Shown: in pieces, positions 19,943 to 27,971 of the stretch | Position numbering within the stretch: the stretch's first letter is position 1 | Layout: each line of letters starts with the position of its first letter | Made by a program: the position numbers and the translations under genes | NCBI GenBank assembly: GCA_963778525.1 | Contig: CAVZUJ010000001.1 | Location: forward strand, 620,001 to 684,000 | DNA length: 64,000 nucleotides | DNA from: Schlegelella_A sp963778525 | GTDB taxonomy: Bacteria > Pseudomonadota > Gammaproteobacteria > Burkholderiales > Burkholderiaceae_C | Direction: 5' to 3' | Notes under the pieces: model-generated | Seen by the model: the letters and a program-made list of their open reading frames with translations, nothing else | What the model was told of the DNA's origin: nothing | Database searches by the model: none

Positions 19943-20554
19943 TCACGACTTGCCCGCCCAACCGGGAAGAAAGGCACTCTTCTTCGAGCGCGACAAGCGC
20001 ACTGCATCCTTGACAGCACGTTCCCAATCTTTGCGGACGAGCGCCGCTTCGATCTGCGCCCGGAAGTGGTTGGCCCAGAGAAACTCGAAGAACGGCTCGT
20101 CCGGCTTGGCGAACCCGCCGGCCTCCTGCACCGAGGCCGCGAGACTCCGGTACGGATCGTCGGCCATGTCCTCGAAACGTCTGGGCACCGCCGCGAAACT
20201 CCGGCGCCGGCCATGCCGGTCGTAGCAGTGAAGCCAGCTGCGATGGTCGAGGTAGACCCAGAACGCCGTGCTGGACAGGTGCGAAAGATCCGAGACGAGC
20301 CCGACGCTGACCATCTCGGCTCCCTCCCGCAATGCCGCCATCGCCTCGTGATGATGGTCGAGGATGTAGAACTTCTTTTCCGGCCCCCGCACCGCGGGAT
20401 ACAGCTGGGCGGTCATGTGGCTCTGCCGCTTTTTCGCCGGCATCGCCTTGAGCTCGTGGCGCTTTTCGGCAACCTTGCGCAGTCCCACGGTCAGCTGCGT
20501 GGGTCGAAGGCTGCGCAAGGGCTGGTGAAGAATGTCGGGACCGATGACGTACAT
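19943..20554 (-). CDS. ParB-like nuclease-fold protein (ParBc_2 type)
   Basis: A 203-residue protein. The N-terminal region (PLRSLRPTQLTVGLRKVAEK, then YPAVRGPEKKFYILDHHHEA) matches the putative ParB-like nuclease family, in which a conserved DHHH-containing motif sits in a sulfiredoxin/ParB-like fold. The C-terminal half has no recognised domain (RFEDMADDPYRSLAASVQEA, FFEFLWANHF). Its biochemical role is not known; it is not chromosome-partitioning ParB, since there is no helix-turn-helix and no parA. The ATG at 20554 has GAGAGGAA about seven bases upstream. Its start codon is only 37 bases from that of the divergent YetF-like gene. Confidence 0.78.
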   Translation of the reverse strand: MYVIGPDILHQPLRSLRPTQLTVGLRKVAEKRHELKAMPAKKRQSHMTAQLYPAVRGPEKKFYILDHHHEAMAALREGAEMVSVGLVSDLSHLSSTAFWVYLDHRSWLHCYDRHGRRRSFAAVPRRFEDMADDPYRSLAASVQEAGGFAKPDEPFFEFLWANHFRAQIEAALVRKDWERAVKDAVRLSRSKKSAFLPGWAGKS

Positions 20555-20591
20555 GGCTATTCCTCTCGTCGTGTGGCAAGGAGTCTCGAAG

Positions 20592-21092
20592 ATGAACTGG
20601 ATGACGATGATCTTTGGCGACGATGCTTCGCTCAACGCTGCTCAGATGGCTGCCCGGGCTGCCGCCATCTTCTGCATCTGCCTGCTCCTGATCCGAATCT
20701 CCGGACGCCGGTCGTTCGGGCAGCATTCCCCCTTCGACGCCGCCACGACAGTGCTTCTGGGCGCCGTGCTGAGTCGAGGCGTCGTCGGCGCATCGCCCTT
20801 CTGGGCTACCGTGGCGGCTGCCATGGTGCTGGTCATCATGCACCGCGCGGTCGGCTGGTTGAGCGTGCGCTCGGACAGGTTCGACATCTGGATCAATGGC
20901 AAGGAGCGCTCCCTCGTCATCGATGGGCAAAAGCTGGACCGAGAGGTGGCGAAGGCGCTCATCACGGATCGCGATCTGGCCGAGGCCATCCGAAAGAAGA
21001 TCGGCGAGTTCGACCTGGCGCGCGTCCGCAATGCCACTTTGGAGCGCGACGGCGAAATCTCGATCTTCGAGAAGGACCGGAAGGTCCAGTAG
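20592..21092 (+). CDS. DUF421/YetF family membrane protein
   Basis: A 166-residue protein with three N-terminal membrane helices (residues about 15-100) and a small cytoplasmic domain. The family motif is present as RISGRRSFGQHSPFDAATTV, then LITDRDLAEAIRKKI and LERDGEISIF. YetF-like proteins are widespread, often spore- or stress-associated, and their biochemical function is unknown. The ATG at 20592 is preceded by AAGGAG at good spacing. The stop overlaps the ribosome site of the DNA ligase gene, so the two are very likely co-transcribed and perhaps translationally coupled. Confidence 0.85.
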   Translation: MNWMTMIFGDDASLNAAQMAARAAAIFCICLLLIRISGRRSFGQHSPFDAATTVLLGAVLSRGVVGASPFWATVAAAMVLVIMHRAVGWLSVRSDRFDIWINGKERSLVIDGQKLDREVAKALITDRDLAEAIRKKIGEFDLARVRNATLERDGEISIFEKDRKVQ

Positions 21093-21096
21093 GAGG
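21091..21096 (+). promoter_or_regulatory. ribosome binding site deciding a TTG start for the ligase gene
   Basis: AGGAGG lies eight bases before a TTG at 21105 but 23 bases before the first in-frame ATG at 21120. The spacing favours the TTG start. The site overlaps the stop codon of the preceding YetF-like gene. Confidence 0.6.
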
Positions 21097-21104
21097 CCCG
21101 GCGC

Positions 21105-22211
21105 TTGCCGGCGTCCGGCATGCCCCGTGCGATTCCGGTCGACCTGGCGGCGCCGATCGAGCCGATGCTCGCCAGGGTCGCAGATTCACTGCCCACGGAC
21201 GGTGACTTCCTCTTCGAGCCGAAGTGGGACGGCTTTCGCGCGCTGGTCTTTCGCGACGGCCAGAAGGTGTTGATTCAAAGCCGCGAGCTGCGTCCTCTCG
21301 ATCGATACTTTCCCGAGCTGCACGACCTGCTTGCGCAGCGTCTGCCCTCCGGCTGCATCGTCGATGGCGAGATCGTGGTGGCCACAGGCGCGGGACTCGA
21401 CTTCGATGCCCTGCAGCAACGTCTGCATCCGGCAGCCTCGCGGGTCGCGAAGCTGTCGCTGGCGACGCCCGCCTCCTTCGTCGCATTCGATCTGCTGGCC
21501 CTGAAACGGCGGTCGATGCTGGCCGAATCGCAGGTCGATCGCCGAAGCGCGCTCGAAACCTTGCTCAAGGACAGCGCGCCGCCGCTGTACCTGACGCCGG
21601 CGACGCGCCAGCACGACGTGGCCGAGCGATGGCTGCGCGAATTCGAGGGCGCCGGTCTCGACGGCGTCGTGGCCAAGCCGGCGGACGCGCCCTACCTGCC
21701 CGGCAAGCGCGCGATGCTCAAGGTCAAGCACCAGCGCACCGCGGACTGCGTCGTCGCCGGTTTGCGTTGGCACAAGTCGATGCAGGAAGAAGGACCCGAA
21801 GTGGTCGGTTCGCTCCTGTTGGGTCTCTACGACGACGCCGGTCGACTTCACCATGTCGGGATCACCGCTTCGTTCACGATGGCGAGACGACGGAGCCTGG
21901 CCGTCGAGCTCGCGCCGCTGCGGCGCAATGCCCTTGTCGGGCATCCTTGGGCAGAGGCGCCAGCCCAGGCATCTTCGGCAGCAGCGCGTCGGCCGGGGTC
22001 TGTCAGCCGCTGGAGCGCCGGCAAGGATCTCTCGTGGGTCGCCCTGCGGCCGGAGCGCGTCTGCGAGGTTCGCTACGACCACCTGCAAGGAGAGCGCTTT
22101 CGCCATGCGACGACTTTTCTGCGCTGGCGAACCGACAAGGACCCCGGTCGCTGCCGATTCGATCAGCTCGAGGTCGTCCCGCCGTATGAGCTCACCCGCA
22201 TCTTTCGCTGA
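21105..22211 (+). CDS. ATP-dependent DNA ligase (LigC/LigD ligase-domain type)
   Basis: A 368-residue enzyme that seals nicks in DNA using ATP. The adenylation motif is FEPKWDGFRAL, with Lys about residue 40. Later nucleotidyltransferase motifs are VDGEIVV, VAFDLLAL, GLDGVVAKP and MLKVKHQRTADCVV. The C-terminal part (VGSLLLGLYDDAGRLHHVG and onward) is the OB-fold domain. There is no polymerase or phosphoesterase domain, so this is a stand-alone ligase of the mycobacterial LigC kind. Such ligases act in backup end-joining or repair. No Ku gene is seen in the window. Neighbours (YetF-like protein, catalase, hemerythrins) suggest a stress or stationary-phase role, which is inferred. Confidence 0.9.
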   Translation: MPASGMPRAIPVDLAAPIEPMLARVADSLPTDGDFLFEPKWDGFRALVFRDGQKVLIQSRELRPLDRYFPELHDLLAQRLPSGCIVDGEIVVATGAGLDFDALQQRLHPAASRVAKLSLATPASFVAFDLLALKRRSMLAESQVDRRSALETLLKDSAPPLYLTPATRQHDVAERWLREFEGAGLDGVVAKPADAPYLPGKRAMLKVKHQRTADCVVAGLRWHKSMQEEGPEVVGSLLLGLYDDAGRLHHVGITASFTMARRRSLAVELAPLRRNALVGHPWAEAPAQASSAAARRPGSVSRWSAGKDLSWVALRPERVCEVRYDHLQGERFRHATTFLRWRTDKDPGRCRFDQLEVVPPYELTRIFR

Positions 22212-22229
22212 CGCTCAGGCCCGTCCAGG

Positions 22230-23543
22230 CTAGAGCAGCATCGTCACCGCCATCGCGATCGTGGCGGCGCCCATCGCCGCCGTGGCCAGCCAGCCGAGAA
22301 TCACCCAGGCCGTGGGCAAGACCATCCGGTGCATGAGCGTCTTTCGGGAAGAAGCAACCATGACGGCAATCATGATGGGAACCGAGATCGTGGCATTGAT
22401 CACCGCGGACCAGTAGAGGGCCTTGATCGGATTCAGGCCGGACACGCTGATGACGGCGCCGATGACCATGGCGCCGGCCAGGATCGCGTAGAAAGACTTC
22501 GCGCCTGCGAGGGGGCGGTCGAGTCCCTTGCGAACCTTGAGGAGCGTGCTGACTGCGTAGGCGGCGGAGCCGGCGAGCACGGGCAGCGCCAGAAGGCCGG
22601 TGCCGATGATGCCGGCAGCGAACAGGACAAAGGCGAATCGGCCGGCCACCGGCTTGAGCGCCTCCGCCGCCTGCGACGTCGTCTCGATATTCGAGATTCC
22701 ATGGGCGTGCAGCGTCGCTGCCGTCGCCAGGATCATGAAATAGGCAATGAGGTTCGAGAACCCCATGCCGACAAAGGTGTCGATGCGCAGCCGGCGCAGT
22801 TGCGCTTGCGCCTGTTCCGGCGCGACGCGAAGCGGCCGGTCGCGCTTGACCCGCTTGATCTCCTCCACTTCCTGATCGGCTTGCCAGAAGAACAGATAGG
22901 GGCTGATCGTGGTGCCGAGAATGGCCACCACCGTCGTCACATAGTCCTTGCTCCAGTGGATGCTGGGAAGCACGGTCGCGTGCAGGGCCGCAAGCCAGTC
23001 GATGTGAGCTGCGAACGCGACGCCGACGTACGCCAGCAGGGAGAGCGTCAGCCATTTCAGGACCCGTACGTACCTGGCGTAAGGGAGGAACACTTGCAGG
23101 AGCAGGGAGATCGCGCCGAACGCCAGCGTATAGGCGATGGCGAAGCCGCCGAGAACGAGACGTGCCGAGTCGCCCATGGCATTCAGATCGGCGCCGACAT
23201 TGATGACATTGGCCAGCACCAGCAAGCCCACCAAGCCGTTGACAACCCACGAGGGGCAGATCCGGCTGAAGTTCTCGGTCAGGCCCATGCCGGTGACGCG
23301 CCCGATGCGCGCACTGGCAAGCTGGATGGCGACCATCAATGGATAGGTGAGCAACACGGTCCAGGCCACACTGAAGCCGAACTGCGCACCGCCTTGCGAA
23401 TACGTGGCGATGCCGCTCGGATCATCGTCGGCAGCGCCCGTGATGAGGCCCGGCCCCAGTTTCCGCCACCAGGGCAGATGCCCTTTCAGCTCTTCCTCGT
23501 CATCTTCGGGCGCAGGCGAAGGCTGGAGGGTGCGGGCAGCCAT
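22230..23543 (-). CDS. NRAMP-related divalent metal transporter lacking the canonical ligands
   Basis: A 437-residue transporter with about eleven membrane helices in the NRAMP/LeuT fold. In classical Mn/Fe NRAMPs the metal is held by DPGN in helix 1 and by a Met-Pro-His stretch in helix 6. Here helix 1 reads DDDPSGIATYSQGG and helix 6 reads LGTTISPYLFFWQA, so the Asn and Met ligands are absent. This resembles the NRAMP-related clade reported to carry Mg2+ as well as Mn2+; the assignment is from memory of that motif difference. Last gene of a three-gene operon with the phospholipase D-like gene (gap 5 bases) and catalase. Start ATG at 23543; no strong ribosome site. Confidence 0.88.
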   Translation of the reverse strand: MAARTLQPSPAPEDDEEELKGHLPWWRKLGPGLITGAADDDPSGIATYSQGGAQFGFSVAWTVLLTYPLMVAIQLASARIGRVTGMGLTENFSRICPSWVVNGLVGLLVLANVINVGADLNAMGDSARLVLGGFAIAYTLAFGAISLLLQVFLPYARYVRVLKWLTLSLLAYVGVAFAAHIDWLAALHATVLPSIHWSKDYVTTVVAILGTTISPYLFFWQADQEVEEIKRVKRDRPLRVAPEQAQAQLRRLRIDTFVGMGFSNLIAYFMILATAATLHAHGISNIETTSQAAEALKPVAGRFAFVLFAAGIIGTGLLALPVLAGSAAYAVSTLLKVRKGLDRPLAGAKSFYAILAGAMVIGAVISVSGLNPIKALYWSAVINATISVPIMIAVMVASSRKTLMHRMVLPTAWVILGWLATAAMGAATIAMAVTMLL

Positions 23544-23548
23544 GGAAT

Positions 23549-24853
23549 CTAGAGCTGGGAGCCGATGAGGGACGCCAACGCATCGCCCACCTTCTCGCCG
23601 GCCGGCCTTGCCTTCCATTGGGCAAGGCTGACGACCTTCGCCTGCGCCAGGTCGGCTTCGAAGATCTGCGTCTGGCGCTGCGCGAACGCGGCGTCCAGGA
23701 CGTTGAGAGAGGCTTCGTCGTTGAGCCGGAACGACCGGTTGTCGAAATTGGTGGAGCCGACCGAGGTCAGCAAACCGTCGACGATGAGGACCTTGCAATG
23801 GAACATCGTCGGCTGGTACTCGGCAATCAGGGCGCCGGCGCCGAGAGGACCTTCCCAACGGGCCCGCGATGCCGAGCGCGACGTGTCGGAATCGATGTGG
23901 TCGCCCGGCACGATGATGCGCACCTTGACCCCGCGCCGGAGCGCGGCGACCAGGGCCCGCTCCGTCAGCTCGTCGGGCACGAAATAGGCGGACGACAGGT
24001 CGATCGTGCGGGCCGCCGAAGTGATGGCGAGCAGGTACATGAGCTCCATGCTCTCGCTGCCGCCGGTCGGCGAGCTGCTGAACATCTGCGCCCGCTCGGT
24101 GCCTGCCGGCGCCAGCGCCGGGAAGTAGTCCTCGCCGTGCAGCACCTCGCCGCTGACCTTGATCCAGTTGTCGAGGAAGACCGACTGCATCTGGCCGACC
24201 ACCGGACCCTCGACCCGGAAGTGGGTGTCGCGCCAGTGTTGCGGATCCTGCGCATTGCCGGTCCATTCCGGCGCGATGCCGACGCCGCCCGTGAAGCCGA
24301 CCCTGCCGTCCGCGATGAGCAGCTTGCGGTGGGTGCGATTGTTGAGGCGGCCGAGGTCGTACCAGCGGACCGGATGATATTTCCGCACCTGGACACCGGC
24401 CGCCGTCATCTCGGCCACCAGGGCCGCGTCGATCTTTTGCGCGCCGATGGCGTCCAGCAGCACGTGCACCTTCAGGCCGGCCCTCGCGCGCTCGGACAAG
24501 GCGTCGGCAAAGGCCTTGCCGATGTCGCCGGACCAGTAGATGTAGGACTCGAAATTGACCGTCCTTTGCGCGCCGCGGATCGCAGCGAGCATCGATGGAA
24601 AGATCTCGTCGCCGTTGCGCAGCACCTCGACCCGGTTGCCGCCGACAAGCGGGGGACCGAGCAGGACGCCGAGCTCGCGCTCGAAGCGCGGGTCGTCGAC
24701 TGAAAACAGGCGCTCGAGTCGGCGCTCGATGCGCTTCTCGCCCGGCTTGAAATTCGCGACGACCGCCGTGGCGACGAGCGTCGCGAGGGCGGAGGCGACG
24801 ACGATCGCCGCCGTTCGGAATCCGGGCTGCTCGAACACCTGTCTGCGCTTCAC
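23549..24853 (-). CDS. phospholipase D superfamily protein (cardiolipin synthase-like)
   Basis: A 434-residue membrane-anchored enzyme. One N-terminal helix (residues about 13-32) is followed by two PLD domains with HKD motifs: RTHRKLLIADGRVGFTGG and MFHCKVLIVDGLLTSVGSTN. This layout matches cardiolipin synthase B/C-type proteins, which join two phosphatidyl groups at the inner membrane. Both His-Lys-Asp triads are complete. The start is a GTG at 24853, 16 bases after the catalase stop. Co-transcription with catalase and an NRAMP-related transporter suggests membrane remodelling under oxidative or stationary-phase stress; that is inference. Confidence 0.87.
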   Translation of the reverse strand: MKRRQVFEQPGFRTAAIVVASALATLVATAVVANFKPGEKRIERRLERLFSVDDPRFERELGVLLGPPLVGGNRVEVLRNGDEIFPSMLAAIRGAQRTVNFESYIYWSGDIGKAFADALSERARAGLKVHVLLDAIGAQKIDAALVAEMTAAGVQVRKYHPVRWYDLGRLNNRTHRKLLIADGRVGFTGGVGIAPEWTGNAQDPQHWRDTHFRVEGPVVGQMQSVFLDNWIKVSGEVLHGEDYFPALAPAGTERAQMFSSSPTGGSESMELMYLLAITSAARTIDLSSAYFVPDELTERALVAALRRGVKVRIIVPGDHIDSDTSRSASRARWEGPLGAGALIAEYQPTMFHCKVLIVDGLLTSVGSTNFDNRSFRLNDEASLNVLDAAFAQRQTQIFEADLAQAKVVSLAQWKARPAGEKVGDALASLIGSQL

Positions 24854-24869
24854 GCCCGCGCCCGAGCCG

Positions 24870-26963
24870 TCATGCCAGCGTTCTCACCGACGGCTCGCGC
24901 GCCCACTGGCGCGTCATCGCCCGCTCGATGAACTCGCGCGTTCGCTGCGCCGCCACGACACCCTCGTCCGGGCTGACCCCGGCGCGCTGCAGCAGCGCCT
25001 GGCCGCCCTCGTCGACGGCGATCGCCTTCAGGTGGCCGAACGCGTCGCGGACGAAGTCGATCGCGGCGCCATCGCCGGCCAGCGTCTGCGCTTGCGCGGC
25101 CGACAGGATGACGGCCACGGCGTCGAAAAGCACCGAAGGCGTTCCCGCCAGCTGGCCATCGACCGCGAGGCGATGGCCGTCCTGCAGCGTCACCCCTCCG
25201 ATCTTCGGCGCGACGATCTTGACGCCGGCGCCAGCGGCGAGAGCCGCCTTCTTCAAGGCCGCCACCAGCGCCCCGTCCGAGCCATCGGCAACCAGGATGG
25301 CGATCGAGCGGCCTTCGAGCGTTGCCTTCATCTTGCCGATGAGCTGCAGCGCGGGCGACGGCTTCATGTCCTGCACCGGCGCGGCCGGTACCGGCGCATC
25401 CGGCAGGGCATCGAGAGCCAGGCCGTCGGCGACGCGCCTGGCCAGCCCTTCGTCGATGTGCCGCAGGTGGCCGACCATCGCCTGGCGGATGTGCAAGGCC
25501 TCGACCTTCGACAGCTCGAAGACCAGCGCCGAAGCGATGTGTGCCTGCTCGGGCGCGGTCTGGCTCGAAAAGAAGAGCCGCGCCTGGCTGTAGTGGTCGG
25601 CAAACGATGCCGGCCGCACGCGGCCGCGCTCGCCATTCTCGGCCGCTGCGAAGCTGCGAAAGCCGCTCTTCGGGTCTTCGCGCGGCGAATCGGCGGCAAG
25701 CGAGCTGGGCTCGTACGCGACCCGGCCCTTCGGCCGCAGCATCTGCATGTGGCCGTCGCGTTGCTGATTGGCGAAAGGGCACTTCGGCGCATTCACCGGG
25801 ATCTGGTGGAAATTCGGCGAACCGAGGCGCGAGAGCTGGGTGTCGAGGTACGAGAACAGCCGGCCCTGCAGCAGCGGGTCGTTCGAGAAGTCGATGCCCG
25901 GAACAAGATGCGAAGGGCAGAAGGCGACCTGTTCGGTCTCGGCAAAGAAGTTGTCCGGCCAGCGGTCGAGGACCATCCGGCCCACGACCTTGAGCGGAAC
26001 CAGCTCTTCCGGAACGAGCTTGGTCGGGTCGAGGTGGTCGAAGGCAAACGCATCCGCCTCTTCCTCGGTGAAGAGCTGGACCGCGAGCTCCCATTCTGGA
26101 AATGCGCCCGATGAGATGGCCTCGAACATCTCGCGCCGATGGAAGTCCGGGTCGGCGCCGGCGATCTTCACGGTCTCGTCCCAGATCGTCGACTGCAAGC
26201 CGAGCTTCGGGCGCCAATGGAACTTCACGAAGGTCGACCGGCCGTCGGCGTCGACCAGCCGAAAGCTGTGGATGCCGAAGCCTTCCATCATCCGCAGCGA
26301 GCGCGGCAGGGTGCGGTCCGACATGATCCACATCACCATGTGCATCGATTCAGGCGTCAGCGAGATGTAGTCCCAGAACGTGTCGTGCGCCGTGGCCGCC
26401 TGCGGGAAGCCGCGGTCCGGTTCCATCTTGACCGCGTGGACGAGGTCGGGGAACTTGATCGCGTCCTGGATGAAGAAGACCGGGATGTTGTTGCCGACGA
26501 GGTCCCAGTTGCCTTCCTTGGTATAGAGCTTGACGGCAAAGCCGCGCACGTCGCGCGGCGTATCGATCGACCCGGCACCGCCGGCCACGGTCGAGAAGCG
26601 GGCGAAGACGGGCGTGCGCTCGCCGACCTCGGTCAGGATCCTGGCCGTCGTGTACTTCGCCAGCGATTGCGTCAGCTCGAAGAAGCCGTGCACGCCGGTA
26701 CCGCGGGCATGCACGATGCGCTCGGGGATGCGTTCGTGATCGAAGTGGGTGATCTTCTCCCGCAGGATGAAGTCCTCGAGCAACGTCGGCCCGCGCGCGT
26801 TGGCGCGCAGCGAGTTCTGGTTGTCCGAGACGGGTGTGCCCTGATTGGTCGTCAGCGCCGGATGCTCGCCTCCGGCGGACTGGTGCAACTCACCGCCGGC
26901 GCCGGCTGCCGAAGGTTGCGAAGCGGTGACGGATTGTCGAGCTCTGCTTTTTCTAGTGGACAC
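24870..26963 (-). CDS. katE: large-subunit catalase HPII (KatE type)
   Basis: A haem catalase of about 697 residues that breaks down H2O2. The core is highly typical: GPTLLEDFILREKITHFDHE, ERIVHARGTGVHGFFE (catalytic His in VHARG), DLVGNNIPVFFIQDAIKFPD (catalytic Asn) and the haem-Tyr region FSYLDTQLSRLGSPNFHQI. The C-terminal domain of about 150 residues (RSIAILVADGSDGALVAALK) is the flavodoxin/class I amidotransferase-like extension that marks clade 2 enzymes such as E. coli KatE. The start is uncertain: GTG at 26963 is chosen, with an ATG at 27020 in the same frame. First gene of the catalase-PLD-NRAMP operon. KatE is usually under general-stress control. Confidence 0.95.
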   Translation of the reverse strand: MSTRKSRARQSVTASQPSAAGAGGELHQSAGGEHPALTTNQGTPVSDNQNSLRANARGPTLLEDFILREKITHFDHERIPERIVHARGTGVHGFFELTQSLAKYTTARILTEVGERTPVFARFSTVAGGAGSIDTPRDVRGFAVKLYTKEGNWDLVGNNIPVFFIQDAIKFPDLVHAVKMEPDRGFPQAATAHDTFWDYISLTPESMHMVMWIMSDRTLPRSLRMMEGFGIHSFRLVDADGRSTFVKFHWRPKLGLQSTIWDETVKIAGADPDFHRREMFEAISSGAFPEWELAVQLFTEEEADAFAFDHLDPTKLVPEELVPLKVVGRMVLDRWPDNFFAETEQVAFCPSHLVPGIDFSNDPLLQGRLFSYLDTQLSRLGSPNFHQIPVNAPKCPFANQQRDGHMQMLRPKGRVAYEPSSLAADSPREDPKSGFRSFAAAENGERGRVRPASFADHYSQARLFFSSQTAPEQAHIASALVFELSKVEALHIRQAMVGHLRHIDEGLARRVADGLALDALPDAPVPAAPVQDMKPSPALQLIGKMKATLEGRSIAILVADGSDGALVAALKKAALAAGAGVKIVAPKIGGVTLQDGHRLAVDGQLAGTPSVLFDAVAVILSAAQAQTLAGDGAAIDFVRDAFGHLKAIAVDEGGQALLQRAGVSPDEGVVAAQRTREFIERAMTRQWAREPSVRTLA

Positions 26964-27083
26964 GCGTGGACCCCCGATGCAGGGCGACGGTGCCCGACCG
27001 GCTGCCATGGCAACGGGCATGCCGTGCCGCCCGGGCTCGCGGAGTTGCGCCGGCGCCGCTAGCCGCCCGCACGCGGAGCGACC

Positions 27084-27254
27084 CTACGCCGCGGTCGTGT
27101 CATGGAGGGCCACCAGGCGGCGAAGCCTCGCCCTCACGGCCTCGAAATTGGCGGCTCGCGCGGCCTCGTCCGATTTCGATGCCGGCTTCGTCAGAACCGG
27201 TGCGACACGTGTCGATGGCTGACTTTGCGACGGCAGATTGTTCCTGGTTGGCAT
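27084..27254 (-). CDS. small hypothetical protein
   Basis: A 56-residue polar protein with a disordered N terminus (PTRNNLPSQSQPSTR) and a basic helix at the C terminus (AANFEAVRARLRRLVALHD). No family recognised. The ATG at 27254 is preceded by AAGGGGA at a suitable distance, which is the main support. It lies upstream of katE on the same strand, with about 120 bases between, and diverges from the hemerythrin gene at 27483. The 228-base gap to that gene shows no clear promoter motif that I could fix. Confidence 0.5.
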   Translation of the reverse strand: MPTRNNLPSQSQPSTRVAPVLTKPASKSDEAARAANFEAVRARLRRLVALHDTTAA

Positions 27255-27482
27255 GTCTTTTCCCCTTTGAGCGGTATCGGGTGGTCGTCTGCTCACCGAG
27301 CTGGCCGGACCCTGGCAATCGTCGCTCCCAGAAACCGATCTCGTGCGCCATAGGCGAGCGCTCGGCCACGGCCTCGCTTTCGTCGGACCACGCCGGAGAC
27401 ATCGTGGCATGGCGCTTGCCGAACGGCCATCGAGTGCCGCAGCGTCCCCGGCCAACCCTTCGACTTCACCAGAGGAACTCCC

Positions 27483-27971
27483 ATGTCCGACCCCGTCCCT
27501 TTCGAAAATGCCGTCGACCTCCTCGACGCCGACCACAAGGGCGTCAAGCAGTTGTTCATCGAATACGGCGCACTCTGCGAAGACGGCGCTTCGTCGGCAG
27601 CGAAGCGCAACCTCGCCGAACGAATCTGCCAGGCGCTCACTGTCCATGCCCAGATCGAGGAAGAAATCTTCTATCCCGCGGTACGCGAGGCGGTGGGCGA
27701 TGCCGTCATGGACGAGGCCCTGGCCGAGCACGCCGAGGCCAAGGAGCTGATCGCCAGCATCCAGGCGATGAAGCCGACGTCGGACAACTACGACCTGACC
27801 GTCAAGAAGCTGGGCAAGGCCATCGACGAACACGTGCTCGAAGAGCGCGAGCAGATCTTCCTGCAGGCTTTGCAGGCACCGCTGGATCTGCGCGCCCTGG
27901 CGGTACCTCTCTTCAAGCGCAAGAAGCAGCTGATGCGCGCCAACCCGAAGGTCTCGAAGGAGAAAGCATGA
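27483..27971 (+). CDS. hemerythrin-like HHE domain protein
   Basis: A 162-residue four-helix protein with the HHE di-iron ligands in LLDADHKGVKQLF, LTVHAQIEEEIFYPA, ALAEHAEAKELI and IDEHVLEEREQIF. Members bind O2, NO or peroxide-sensitive iron centres. The ATG has AGAGGAA at good spacing. Its stop forms an ATGA overlap with the formaldehyde dehydrogenase gene, so the two are one transcription and translation unit. It is a paralogue of the frameshifted protein at 15976-16486; the two share the pattern of a conserved IEEEIFYPA helix. A protective role against oxidative or carbonyl stress is inferred from the neighbours. Confidence 0.9.
   Translation: MSDPVPFENAVDLLDADHKGVKQLFIEYGALCEDGASSAAKRNLAERICQALTVHAQIEEEIFYPAVREAVGDAVMDEALAEHAEAKELIASIQAMKPTSDNYDLTVKKLGKAIDEHVLEEREQIFLQALQAPLDLRALAVPLFKRKKQLMRANPKVSKEKA

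Noticed and set aside
19943..20554. Chromosome partition protein ParB
   Set aside because: No helix-turn-helix, no ParA neighbour and no parS-like palindrome seen; it fits the putative ParB-like nuclease family instead.
22215..22231. GGCCCGTCCAGGC shared by two intergenic gaps (about 22.2 kb and 41.15 kb)
   Set aside because: Thirteen bases in very GC-rich DNA, at two unrelated convergent junctions; no further copies were noticed and no symmetry supports a function.
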